Part shown: piece by piece, positions 41,893-52,809 of the stretch
How positions within the stretch are numbered: the first letter of the stretch is position 1
Layout of the letters: each line of letters opens with the position of its first letter
Source of the DNA: Pyropia haitanensis
Taxonomy: Eukaryota > Rhodophyta > Bangiophyceae > Bangiales > Bangiaceae
Assembly (NCBI GenBank): GCA_008729055.1
Contig: SDUX01000010.1
Location: 2,185,090-2,249,089, forward strand
Direction: 5' to 3'
DNA: 64,000 bases
Notes under the pieces: model-generated
The model's input: the letters and a program-made list of their open reading frames with translations, nothing else
What the model was told of the DNA's origin: nothing
Databases searched by the model: none
Program-made: the position numbers and the translations under genes

Positions 41893-43920
41893 CTACGAGC
41901 TACCGACGGTCACTCGCGGCGGGGACGGGTCGTCCCCCCCGCCACCGCTACCACGTTCTCCGTTGTTGCTGCCGCCACGGCCGCTGCCGCTGCCGATCCC
42001 GGTCGCAGCCGTCACGTCTGGCGCAGCCGATGAAGCAGGCGTCGGCGGCGGCGTGGCCGCCGTCGCCGCCGCCGCCGCTGCTGCCGGCTGCGCCACCGCC
42101 GCCACGGCCGTTCCCGTGGCCGCCGCGGTCCCGACGCGCCCGTAGTACACACCCCCCCGGGGAGCCAGGACCGGCGCCACGTCGCTCCCTCTCCCGCTCC
42201 TGGGCGCAGCGCTCCCCCCATCTCCCGTTGACGCTGCGACCAGTCGCGGGGCGAGGATGCCCCCCACCACCACACCTCCACTTCCCTGGCCCCCCGCTCG
42301 CCGTCTGGAGGAGCCGCCCCCACCCACGCCTCCACCGGCGTCTCCGCTGTTGCCACCCACATCCCCGACCGCGCCGCTTGCTACAAACCGGCCGTGGAGG
42401 CGCTTGCGCTTGCGCGCCACGAGCGCGCGCACGCTCAGCGGCGGCCCGCTGGCGTCGGTACCCGCCGCCCCAGCGGCCGCCGCCCCCCCCACTGCCCCCG
42501 ACGCCGCCGCCGCCGCCGCCCTCCCGCCCCCGGTGGCGGCGCACTTCCCACCAGCCTGGCGCGAGGCCCAGCCCTCCCCGAGGGGGCGCTTTCGGCGGAA
42601 GCGGCGGAGTGCCGCGGCCCGCTTCTCCCGTGCGACGGAGGCGTTGAGGAGCGCCCGCGCGGCGGCGGGAGATGAGGGTGGCGGCGGCGGCGACGGCGCG
42701 GCGGCTTTGTGGGGAGACGAGGGGGGGTCGGCTGCCACCGTGACTCTTGTAGACGGGGACTTACGCGGGGATGAAAGGGGTCGAGGGGGCGGTGGCGAGG
42801 TCCCCGTCGTTGTCACTGTGGCTGTCGGCGCCGCCGCTGCCGCCGCCGCTGTCGCGAACGAAGATGGGGGCGGCGCCGTCGGGGCACTCGACCGGGGTGG
42901 GGGCGGCGGCTGCTGCGGTGGCGTCGACAGCACCGACGCACGCACCGACGGGGGAGCCGGCGTGGGCGCCACCGACAAGGGCTCCAAGGGAGTCGACAGC
43001 GGCGGCGGCAGGGGTGAAAACAGCGCCCAGCCACCAGCCGCCGCCGCGGCAGCAGCGGCGGCGGCGGCCGTTGCGGCTGTCGAAACCGACTGGCTGATCG
43101 ATGGCCAGCCGCCAAAGAAGGGGTGAGGGTGTAGCAGTGGCGGCGGCTGCGTCAGTGACGGCGGCAGCCCGCTGCAACTGTCGCCGCTCGCGCGTGCAGC
43201 GGTGGTGACGCCGCCGCCATCGTTGTTGGCGCCACAGGTGCACTTCTTGGGGGGGACGCCGCTCCCGGTTGCCGTCTCCGTTGGCAGAAAGTGAAGGGGG
43301 GAGCGCGGGGGGAGTATTGGCCGGTAGAGCGCTATCGGCGGGGGAGGAGAGGGAAGAATTCTCGCCAACGTGGGGGGGGTGGGGAGCCGGGTCGTGGCGG
43401 CGACCGCCATGTCGGGGGCGCCACCGCAGCCGCCACCGCCGCCGCCGTCGCCGCCCTCACCGCCGCCACCGCCGACGCCGCCGCCGCCGCCGTTGCCGCT
43501 GCCGCCGTTGTCGCTGTTGCCGCCACTGCCGCCTCTGCCGCCACTGCAACCGCTGCCACCGCCGCCGCCGCTGGGCACAACGACGGTGAGAGAAGCACCT
43601 GCGGCGGCGACAGAGGCGCGCGGCGGTGAGGGGATAGCGTCTGCGACGGGCGCTCCACCAGGTAGCACAGCGGGGGGTTGTGGTGGCGGCGACGGCGGCG
43701 GCGGGGAGGACAGCCAGCCACCGCGATTGCCCGACGGCGGGTCCGGGGGCGGGGAGGAGGGCGGGGAAGGGGTGGCCGCCGCGCCCGCCAACGTCACTGC
43801 CGGCGCTGTCACCATCCGGAGAGGCGCCGACGTGGCGGTCCGCGGAGTGCTGTCTGACGGGGCGGTGCAATAGTCGGGTGGGGGAAGACGAAGGGTCGGA
43901 AGGTTGCGGGCGGAGAGCAT
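41893..43920 (-). CDS. Putative transcriptional regulator with divergent CCT-like motif
   Basis: The ATG at 43920 opens Met-Leu-Ser-Ala-Arg-Asn-Leu-Pro-Thr-Leu-Arg-Leu-Pro-Pro-Pro, giving 675 residues in one frame. Most is Ser/Pro/Gly/Ala-rich. Around bases 42610-42560 is a basic helix (Arg-Glu-Lys-Arg-Ala-Ala-Ala-Leu-Arg-Arg-Phe-Arg-Arg-Lys-Arg) like the first half of a CCT motif. About 55 residues later, Ala-Arg-Lys-Arg-Lys-Arg-Leu-His-Gly-Arg-Phe-Val resembles its closing Arg-x-x-Gly-Arg-Phe-Val. In plants the CCT motif is ~43 continuous residues, binds DNA with NF-Y partners and localises proteins to the nucleus; here a low-complexity insert splits it. A Lys-Lys-Cys-Thr-Cys sequence lies in the middle. 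The CCT assignment is inference; a generic basic nuclear protein is the alternative. Confidence 0.5.
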   Translation of the reverse strand: MLSARNLPTLRLPPPDYCTAPSDSTPRTATSAPLRMVTAPAVTLAGAAATPSPPSSPPPDPPSGNRGGWLSSPPPPSPPPQPPAVLPGGAPVADAIPSPPRASVAAAGASLTVVVPSGGGGGSGCSGGRGGSGGNSDNGGSGNGGGGGVGGGGGEGGDGGGGGGCGGAPDMAVAATTRLPTPPTLARILPSPPPPIALYRPILPPRSPLHFLPTETATGSGVPPKKCTCGANNDGGGVTTAARASGDSCSGLPPSLTQPPPLLHPHPFFGGWPSISQSVSTAATAAAAAAAAAAAGGWALFSPLPPPLSTPLEPLSVAPTPAPPSVRASVLSTPPQQPPPPPRSSAPTAPPPSSFATAAAAAAAPTATVTTTGTSPPPPRPLSSPRKSPSTRVTVAADPPSSPHKAAAPSPPPPPSSPAAARALLNASVAREKRAAALRRFRRKRPLGEGWASRQAGGKCAATGGGRAAAAAASGAVGGAAAAGAAGTDASGPPLSVRALVARKRKRLHGRFVASGAVGDVGGNSGDAGGGVGGGGSSRRRAGGQGSGGVVVGGILAPRLVAASTGDGGSAAPRSGRGSDVAPVLAPRGGVYYGRVGTAAATGTAVAAVAQPAAAAAAATAATPPPTPASSAAPDVTAATGIGSGSGRGGSNNGERGSGGGGDDPSPPRVTVGSS

Positions 43921-46122
43921 GGATGTCTCCCCTTCGGGACAGTGGGGCGTGGTGGGGTGAGCAAAGGGGGGTGGGCGGCGCGGCTTGGCGGTGGGGGAGT
44001 TGTTGGGTGCGGCGGGGACATCCCTCGTCGACTGGGACGGGTGGTCAGGGGAGCAGGTGGCGGTGAGTGGCGCGAGGAAACAATGGGTGTCACTCGGCGG
44101 GCCCGGTGGGGCGCCAACCAGACGCAGCCGAGCAACAAGCACGCAACAACGGCAAAAAGAAAAAAGAACAGCTGGCGAGGAGCACGGGCTGCGCGGGCCA
44201 CCAGGGCGTACGCCTGCGCAACCCAGCAGCCTCCCAGGGGGAGAGCCTCGAGGTCTGAGGTGGCGGCGTTGCGAGGCCACTGACTGGCAAACGGGGGGTG
44301 CGTCGTAGCGGGGGCGAGGCGAGCCCAGACGAGGGAACCCGGCTGGCGGCGGCCGCCATCGGACGGCGCGCTGGGTGTGGGGGAACGCCCCGCCGGGGCC
44401 GCCACCCTCTGGGGGGGGTTGGCGTCGGAATGGGGCCGCTCGGTGGTGGGGCGGCGCGCGCGGGCTGGCCGACCGTCAACGGCCACGACACGTCTTTTTT
44501 GGGGGGGGGTGGGGGCAGATGGGGATGTGATCCCCTCCAGGGCGCCCCTCGCGGAGGGGAGACTCCCCCGGACCCACCCTCCCCTGCCCCGAACACACCC
44601 CCTGGGCCCATCCGTGGGCGTGCGCCCCGCATTGGCTGTGTTCCACTTCCGACTACCAGCGTCCCGTCGGAGACGGCTACGACTGCAAAAGCAGGTGGAG
44701 ACGGAAGACAGTGCTCAGCCACATCCACCTCTCGGCTGGGAGGTCACGTGGGAGCGCGCCCGCGGTGCGGCCCAGCACGGACGTAGGCCAACTGCCGGGA
44801 TTGTTGGGCGCAAAGACTCTGCATGCGGGCGTGACAGGCTGTATTTCCCCGCTACGGAACCCATGGCCATTTGGGCTCTGACAGCCTGGGTCCCGCCATC
44901 CGAGGCGAGCGGGTCCCCAGCGGACTTCGGCGCGCCATGAGGGTCACGGCCGGGAGCACCGGATGGAAAAAAAAATCTCGACGGGCAGACGCTGCCGCGT
45001 AGGACCCATCCCCGGCTGGCCACCCATTCGGGCGTGTGTGGGAGGCAGCGAGCGGCGTGAAGCCAGGGGCAGGGCGCCTGTCGTAGCCGGGGGATCCCAG
45101 GTCCGGTCTTCATCTCGATTCATCTCCGCGGGAGGAGCTGCGCGCCGAGTGTGATGCGGAGGGAGGGGTGCGTCCCGCTCGCGGGAGCTGTGGCCAGATT
45201 CATGTCCCCCAGAGCAGTGGCTGACGGCGGGTCGGAAGACGGCCGGAAAGGGGGGGACGTGGGCCCGCGCCGCGGTGGCCACCGTGGCCCGACCGCGATT
45301 CACCCACTGGTGGCCAGCCGTGGAAGCCGGCGTGCCTGGCCCCAGGCTCTGGCCCCTGCGGCTGCCAGCCGCCGACCGTCGGCCGTGGCGGGGTCGCCGT
45401 CGCCCAACGTTGCAGTTCCCCGCGGGAGGTGGGCGCGCGGAGGTTTTGCCCTGCACAGTGGTGCGTCGGGTGCACGCTTGTCGGGAGGGTCCCGTGGCCG
45501 TGGGGCGGGCCGCACCTCTGGCGTGAAACCGGCTTGCTACCCTGGCTGCTCGACACGCTAGGGACACGGCGGCGGTCAAGCGTCAGGGCGTATCCAAAGG
45601 TCATCGATGATACTGTACGCCAAGGCTTTGTCATGTTCCCCTCGGGGGCCTGGCACTCGCGTTTGACGCTGGAACGGTGGTTCCGGACCGGGTTTGCATG
45701 CGCGGACGCACCGTCCGCAGGAAGTGGCCACGGCGGCCCGCGGAGGGGCCCCTGACCCAAAAAAAATGGAAGGGCGCTTTGCCCGCACGTGCTGCCCACA
45801 CCGATGCACGCGTTCCTCACGTGCCACCTGCGGGGCAGAGGGCGGGAAAACAGGGAGTCAGCCCAGGGGCGATTCGACCGCGGCGTGGCCACCGCGTGGC
45901 AGATGGAGTACAGATGCACCTTTCAGTAGAACAGTTTGTCTCTGCAGAGCGTAGACTCTCACAGTCATTGTGTGCGGATAGCGCCATCTCCGTGCCTCTG
46001 TCACCACCCATTGCAGGTGCGGACCGGAGAGCTCCCGGCAAAGTCCGACGCAGTGACCCCGAGGACACTTCCCTGCGACTGCGGGTTGGACATGGCGTCA
46101 CCCCGCGCCCCCCCACCACCGG
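43921..46122. other. No gene recognised
   Basis: 2.2 kb between the start of the CCT-like gene and the 3' end of the carrier gene. Mixed composition, with short open frames on both strands and no domain. A plus-strand frame at 45585-45670 has protein-like composition (Tyr-Pro-Lys-Val-Ile-Asp-Asp) but no partner exon. Confidence 0.4.
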
Positions 46123-49100
46123 CTACAACCGCCCCTGCGTGGCGGCCGCCGCGACGACCACCTCCCCCACCACCCGCGCGCCAACGCGCGCGACCTCCCC
46201 CCCACCCCCCGCCCCCCCCCCCCCGCGGCCCGCCACGTCTGACGCGGCCCGTACCGCCGCGGCGAGGCGCCCCCCCGCGGACCCCGCCACCCCCCGCCGT
46301 CCGCCCTCCGCCGCCGCCGCGACGGCGGCGGCTGCCACCGACGCGGTGGAGCCGACGCCAAGCCCCGCCTTGATCGCCTCGTAGCCGCCCAGCTGCGTGC
46401 CCAGCATTAGCGCCACCGCGGCGGTGCGGGGGGCGAGGCCCGCCCAGAGGCCACCCCAGCCCAGGCTCGCCGCCGCGCCGATCAGGCTGCCGACCGTCAC
46501 CCGCGGCGTGTCGCCACCACCGTCGCCGCCGCCACCACCACCGACGCCGCTGGCGACGCTGCTCGCAGCAACAGTGCGCGGGATGGCCGTCGCGCCTGGA
46601 GCACCTGGCGGCACGCGCTTCCATTCCCCCGACGGCGACGCGGACGCGATCGCGGACAGCAGCGAGTCGGCCGGGTGGGACACAACCGCCGCGGCGGCGC
46701 CCGCGACGACACCCGCCAGCGCCGCGGCGACGGCAGGGGGGGGCGACCTCCCACCCCACGGGCCGGCCGCCGTGAGCGCCGTGCGAACGCCGCCAACGAC
46801 CGCCTCGTACGTCACAAACGTGGTCACCGTGTATGGCAGCTGCCGGAGGAGGAGGAGGGGGAGGCCGCGGTAGAGGCCGCGGCGGATGCCCGCCTCGGCC
46901 ACCAGCACCGCCGCGCCCGCCCATAACCCAGACGGAAAGGGCGGGACGGGGGAGCTGACGGAGAGGCCCCCCCGATGGGCGGCGCTGGCGAAGGAGGCGG
47001 CGCCTCCACCAGTGTCGCGGGAGGATAAGCGGGTGGCCCCCATCAGCGGCGATGACGTCAGCCCCCCCGACGAGGGCGTCACAGGGGACGGCGCCGCGTG
47101 TGACGGCTGCGGCGGGAAGGACGAGTGGGGTGTACCGCCCGAGGCGGTGGCGGCAGCGGCGGTGGCGGCGATGTGCGCGGCCATCCCCTTGGCCGGCGCC
47201 CGCGACGCGACCGCCCGGATTCGGACCGCCTCCATCGGGCACAGCGCGAGGCAGGCGAGCGTCTCGGCGACTGCCGCCGACGCGGCGGCCGCCCACGGGG
47301 GCACCCCCCCCCCCCCGCCGCGGCCGCCGCTCGCCCAGCCGCGCCGCCCGCGGCGGCGGTCAGGCGCGCGCGGAGCGCCTCGTAGACGGCAAACTTGACC
47401 CCACCGTGCGCAAAGTAGCCGACCGCGGTGGCACCAAGCCCGACGAGCAGCCCCGCGGGGCCGTCGGCGGCGAGGATGGACCGCGTCACCGCCGCCGCCG
47501 ACGGGCGGCCGCCCCCGCCGCCGGCGCCGCCACCACCCCCACTGGCGCCGCCACCCCCCATCTTGCCGTCGCCACCGACGCCGTCGACGCCACCACCGCC
47601 CGCCGCGGCCATCGCGTCGGCGGTCGTCTGCTGGCGCGTCTTGACCACGTCCAGCGGCACCACCGCCGAGTGGGTGGCGAGCGCGCACAGACCGCCGACG
47701 GCAAAGTGGATGGCGGCGGCGCGGGCGGCGCCGTCGGGTCCCCAACCCCCCCACCACACGTCCCAGTCAACGTCCCCGACAAGGACGCGGGCAAACAGGC
47801 GCATCGCCATCGCGGCGAGGGTGCCCACCAGCACCCCCACCGCCACCAAAGTGCCCGCGGGGAGGGCGGCCGCTCGAGGGGATAACCGTGCCAGCCGCCG
47901 CCGCGTGGCGGGTGCGCCCACCGACCGTACCACCGCCGTCGCTGCCGCCGCCGACGCAGACGCCGCGACGCGCAGCGCCGCCGAGCCCACAGGGGAGCGG
48001 CCACGGCGGCTGCCGCCGCCGCCACCCGCACCACTGCCCACCGCCCCGCCCCCCCCCCCGCCGCCGCCACCACCACCCCTGGCCACAAACCCGCGCGTGA
48101 CGCGGACGACCAGCCAGTCGGCGGCGAGCAGCAGCGCCCCCCCCCCAGCACCCACACCACCGCCGGCGGCGCGGGCCGCGGGCCGCCCGGCGGCCGCGGC
48201 AGCGCCGCGACCGCCGCGGCAATCCGCGCGTCGCGGGCGGCGCGCTCGGCCGCGGCGGCCTTTGCCTTGGCCGCCGCCCGCGCTGGCGACGCCCCCACCG
48301 CCGACGACAAGGACGACGACGACGCGCCGTGGACGAGCGTGCCCGCCCCCGCCGCCCTCACCGCTGACCGCGGCGGCGGCGGGAGCCACGCGTCGAGACG
48401 CTCCTGGACGGTCGCCGTCGACGGGCGCGCCTCGGCGTCGAGCCGCGCGGCGGTCGCAGCGGCCGCCGCGCGGGCGGCCGCCACGTGCGCGGCGCGGCCC
48501 GCCGCATCGGCGGGCGGCGGGGGGGGCGCCGCGGGGGGCACGTCCGACCCGTGCGTGTGGCCCGGGTGAGGGGGCGGGACGGGGGGGGGGGAGGGGGGGG
48601 GCGCCGCCCCCACCGCCACGCGCGCCGAGCGCGGCAGCAGCAGCGATGGCGGCAGCGGTACCGCGTCGGGGGGGGGCGCCAGCAGGGACGGGTTGTTGCC
48701 GCTGGGGATGGCAGCGTGCGAAGCGGCAACCGCGGCGGCCGCGACGGCGTCGGGGGAGGGAGTGGCAGCGGTGGTAGCGGGGTCAGGGGTGGCGGCCGCG
48801 GCTGCGGTGGCCGCGGTGGGCGGCTCGGCGGCGGCGGTTCGCGCGGGGGCGGCGGTGGCGGGCGCGGTGGCAGCGGCAAGGACGGCAGGAGGAATGGACA
48901 CGCCGACGGGAGGGCGCGGCGGGGGTCCACGCCACATCTCGTAGCGCGGGACCGCCACGGCGGCAGTCGCCGCGGGGCCCGTCGCGGCCAGGGTAGCGAG
49001 CATGGCAACGGCGGCGGCCAGTGTGGAGGCGCGGCCGCGGCTGGGGGAGCAGGGGGAGGCGCCCCGCCCAGCGGCGACGGTCACGCGAAGGGAGCGGGCA

Positions 49101-49279
49101 CCGCCGCAGCTGCCGCTGCTGCTGCTGCCGCTGCCGCTGCTGCCGCCGCTGCGGCCGCTGCGGCTGCTCCCGCCGCCGCCGCTGGCACCGCCACCGGCGC
49201 CGGCGCCGCCGTCACCGTAGCCACCTGCCAGGTGCCGCCGCCGGGTGGGCGGCGGCCCCGCCCGCCACGCCCACGCCAT
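46123..49279 (-). CDS. SLC25 carrier, phosphate-carrier (SLC25A3/PIC) type, with ~500-residue N-terminal extension
   Basis: Three carrier repeats are visible. Repeat 1 has His-Ser-Ala-Val-Val-Pro-Leu-Asp-Val-Val-Lys-Thr-Arg. Repeat 2 has Ala-Glu-Thr-Leu-Ala-Cys-Leu-Ala-Leu-Cys-Pro-Met-Glu-Ala-Val-Arg, then Gly-Leu-Tyr-Arg-Gly-Leu-Pro and Arg-Gln-Leu-Pro-Tyr-Thr. Repeat 3 has Val-Ser-His-Pro-Ala-Asp-Ser. The repeat 2 and 3 signatures are diagnostic of mitochondrial phosphate carriers, which import Pi with H+. Unlike the usual ~300 residues, a long Ala/Pro-rich region precedes the carrier, starting at ATG 49279. It includes a Ser/Arg stretch followed by a hydrophobic Ala/Leu segment, and an extra membrane segment lies just before repeat 1 (bases ~47860-47790). 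Frames change at the C9 run 48137-48145 and the C13 run 47304-47316. Location (mitochondrion or plastid) is not settled. If the extension is not coding, the start lies near 48.1 kb. Confidence 0.78.
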
Positions 49280-50740
49280 CACGGGGAAGGGATGGGGGCG
49301 GCAACGACTGAGGTCAGCAGCGGGGTCTTGGCCGCCGCTTCACACCGAGCAAGCAGAATGGATAGGGAAGGAGCGGGTACGGGGAAAGAGGAAGCGGGGG
49401 AGGGTGGAGTGGGGTAGGAGACAAGGTGGGAGGTCGGCGGCGGGGGGGGGGAGTGGGAAATGGGAGATGGAGACCGGTACACCCTTGGCCGACTCTGTCG
49501 TGACAACCCGATGGAAGATAGCCGACGCAGCGAGGCGGGCGGCACGACGCACCGCCAGCCGCGGCGTGTTGTGTTCAAGAGGCGCCACACCGCCAGTGGC
49601 GGGGGGGTGCAGCCGCCACGGGCGCGGGAGCGGGCGCGGACGCGGGCCAGGGCAACGGGAGGTGAGGAGCCATGGTGCCGCGTGGAGGGGGGGGCGGAAC
49701 ATCCATGCGATGGTGGGCTAGGGGGAGAGGGGAGGGCCGGCGGCAAGGGAACGGGGTCGGCCACGAAACCGCGGGCACCCACTCGTGCCACCGCCAGTGG
49801 CCGCCGCAGCGCGGGGTACCGCCGCCGCTGCCGCCGCCGCTGCCGCGGGCGGCGGTATCGGCGGCGCGTAGGCAGCAGCCGCCGCCGACCGGCAGGGGGT
49901 GGCCGCGGCAGGGGGTGGCCGCGGCACGTGATGGCCGCGGCACGGGGAGCAGCCGCGGCGGCCGCCGGCCGGTGCAGGGGGACGGGTGGCGACCGGCCGG
50001 CCACTGACGGTGGCGGCAGCGGCACGGAGGGGTGTGGATGGGGGTCGGGAAAAGGGGATGGGCACATCGCCAGCTCGCGGACGGGTGCCCGACAGTCGGT
50101 GGGCGCCACACCGCAGTGGTGACCGAGGAGCCTCGTCAGTCACATCAGGCACAAGGGGTCGGATCCGCCCCTCCGCAGACCGTAAACAAAACAATTGACT
50201 GCTGTCGCACGCGCCACGAGAACAATGTTTGAACAGCTTAGGAGCGAGGAGTACACCTGGCAGACAGAGATCATGATTACCAAGTACGGGTCCTTTTGTC
50301 CATACTGCGACACGCATCAGGCCCCAGGCCCTCCTCCACAAGTTGTTTGCACTTACTGAAAAACGAACGGACACAGGCGGACAGGTTCTCATGGTGTGGA
50401 AGTCCAAAATAGGGGGCTCGTGCTGGCCGCGCTGGGCGCGTGCTCGCCGCCCCTGCTGCAGCACCAGCTGCACGAAGCACAGACCTGGATGGCAGAGAGG
50501 GGGGCGCCCCCCCCCGTCACGACAGCTGGGCAGCCCTCCCCCTCAACGTCTCTTCAAGGATCAGAAAGAGGAGGCAGCCGTGGGAGTGCAGCTGGCATCA
50601 ACTGGCGAGGTCTGCAGACGCGACCACCCTCCGTGACGGCGTTGCCATCGTCCCGCTCCCCTCCCAAATCGACCACCTCGGAGGAAGACGCGGCGGGCTG
50701 CACAGGCACGGACTCGCGTTCCTCCCCGCCAGCCAGCGCC
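49280..50740. other. No gene recognised
   Basis: GC-rich to ~50.1 kb with repeated CCGCGGCACG/GGGTGGCCGCGG motifs at 49890-49950, then lower GC. A 44-codon ATG frame at 50225-50359 contains a Cys-Pro-Tyr-Cys pair; it has no recognised homologue or partner exon, so I do not call it. Confidence 0.35.
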
Positions 50741-51193
50741 ATGGCTGCTACCGCCGCGTCTGTCGCCTCGGCCAACGGGGGTTACCCTCTCCCTGGGGAT
50801 GACCAACAGGACGCCTCCTCCCGACGTGTGGCCTCGCCAGCCCCTGGCGAGAGCCTCGCTGGCGGGTCCACGACCGCCGCCGTCGGTGAAGCGTCCAGTC
50901 GGGAGCAGCGGGAGCAGCGGCTGGAGGAGAACCGGCAGCGGCGGCGACAGGAACGGGAGCGGCAAGAGGGAGAGGCTCGGACACGACCGGGTCCCCCGCG
51001 CGGGGCTGGAGCCCCTCCTCCGCCGCCAGGGACGCCGCCCCCTTTTACTAGGGGGGGGCAGTGGGGGGCTTGGAGGGCAGCAGCGCTGGCGGCAAAGGTG
51101 GGAGGGGGGGGGCGAACGGTGGGGCGAGACAATCGTGGGCAGAGGGATGCGCAAGGTCGTCGGCGCCCGCGGCGGCGGGCGGTGGTCCTGTAG
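50741..51193 (+). CDS. Hypothetical protein with charged coiled-coil segment
   Basis: The ATG at 50741 in GCCATGG opens a Ser/Ala/Gly-rich N terminus. It is followed by a highly charged helix (Arg-Glu-Gln-Arg-Glu-Gln-Arg-Leu-Glu-Glu-Asn-Arg-Gln-Arg-Arg-Arg-Gln), likely a coiled coil, then Pro-rich sequence. The frame ends at 51193, but G/C runs around 51010-51060 may shift it, and another frame stays open to ~51540. No family recognised. The ordinary composition of the first 90 residues and the Kozak-like start are the only support. Confidence 0.35.
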   Translation: MAATAASVASANGGYPLPGDDQQDASSRRVASPAPGESLAGGSTTAAVGEASSREQREQRLEENRQRRRQERERQEGEARTRPGPPRGAGAPPPPPGTPPPFTRGGQWGAWRAAALAAKVGGGGRTVGRDNRGQRDAQGRRRPRRRAVVL

Positions 51194-51472
51194 CGCCAGT
51201 GGGTGGGGGGCGGCGACGATCGACAGCGTCAGTGGCGCCGCCGCCGCCGCTGCCACTGAAGCGAGGGAGGAGGCAGGTGCGGGTGCTGTCGCCGCGGTAG
51301 ACTCGTCGCTATCTTCCGCGGCGGGCCGCTGGGCGGCAGACCGCGGCGGGGCGGCCGCCGCTGGCGGCGTGCGGTCGCGGGCGCCGACGGCACCACCGCC
51401 AACGCGGCGGGCGACCCCACCCCGCCCTGTTGGGACGACGCCCCGACCAGAAACGGCGTGGGCGCGTGTTCT

Positions 51473-51503
<31 letters not shown>

Positions 51504-52809
51504 GCCCGGCGGCGGTGGCGGGACCGCGGGCGACGGGGGTGAGCCGCTCTGGGCCTTTCCACCATCGACGCTTTTGTGGGGGTGGCCGCCGCCCCTCACC
51601 GGGGCTCCTCCCGCCGGCGGGAGCGACCCCTATCCCTCATTTCCCCCATTAGCCACGGCCGCCATCCCACTCGAGCGAGGTCTTCACCGCGTACCACGCG
51701 CCGGTAGGGGGGAAAGTACCGGACCTGCCGCCGCTGACAGAGGGGGGGGGGCGCTGGCGGCGGGTTCAGGGGGCCACGGGCCCGCGTGCGAGGCCGGGCG
51801 ACGCCCGCCTGTGACGCGGATGGAATGAAGGGGAAGGGGGGGGGGAGCATGTCGAAGCCCGGAGGAACGGCACGCGACACCGCGGCTGCGTGGTGCGTGA
51901 GGGCATTCCTGTGGAGATGGCGGCAGTATGCCTTGCCTGCCTGACACTAAGCCTGCCTCCTGTGCGTGTGGAGGTGCCGACGTGGCGGTACAGCGTGCTG
52001 GCCGTACCATTAGGTGAGGTGTCTCGTGCAGAAGGTCCAACGGATTAGCCGTTCTTCTCCCCCCTCCACATCCCTCTAGATCGGGATTGGAAATGGATGG
52101 CGTGGGGTTTCCGTGACTGTCAAGACGCCGTTGCGCTGACGCCGTTGGACCGCTCGTGCGGCGGTGACTTCATTAGTAATTTGCGCATCAGTCACGCCCC
52201 GTTGTGCCACCGAGTGTGTCTCCGATGCGAAAGTTTCAAATGCTCCTACTTGCAGGCACTTTCTTCCCAGCGCTTCTGTTTTGCTCGTTTTACGAGCTCC
52301 GCCACGATGGCGGGTGGTTGGCCTCTGCGCAATCGTCTGCAGACTACGCGGGGGCAAAGCGGGGATTGGCGGCAGCGAGCGTTGGCAATCGGGGCCGCCG
52401 CCCGAGCGCGGTGACCCGGCGCGCACGCGCGCTCGTAGTGACGGGCGAGCCCCGACCGCGCGCGGCACGTGCAGACGGCTGCTGCCGCGGGTGGGCCGTG
52501 ACGGGCACCGCCTCACTCTCCGCCCGCCGGCATGAAATATCCCCGACAGGATGGTGCTGATGTGGAGGACGACACAGAGTTGCACTGGTGGCTGCCGTGG
52601 AGGACGAGTCCAAGAACGGGTGATCCAAACTGGACGACAGAACAGGATAGAATGGAAAGAGAGAGCAAAGAGGGTACAAAAACACTCGAGTCGCCCATAC
52701 AGCACCAACACAAAAACAAAAAAAGAATGGGGGTTTGCGCGACGGCATCTAAGAGGGGAGAGGGGAGGGCGGGGGGGGGGAGGGGATAAACCGCACACAT
52801 GCACGCACG
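51194..52809. other. No gene recognised; VDAC 3' side
   Basis: Low-complexity GC sequence to ~51.8 kb, possibly the continuation of the preceding doubtful gene, then ordinary-composition intergenic DNA with stops in all frames. The VDAC 3' end lies at the right. Confidence 0.4.

Noticed and set aside
50225..50359. 44-codon ATG frame with Cys-Pro-Tyr-Cys
   Set aside because: Too short, no homologue recognised, no partner exon found.
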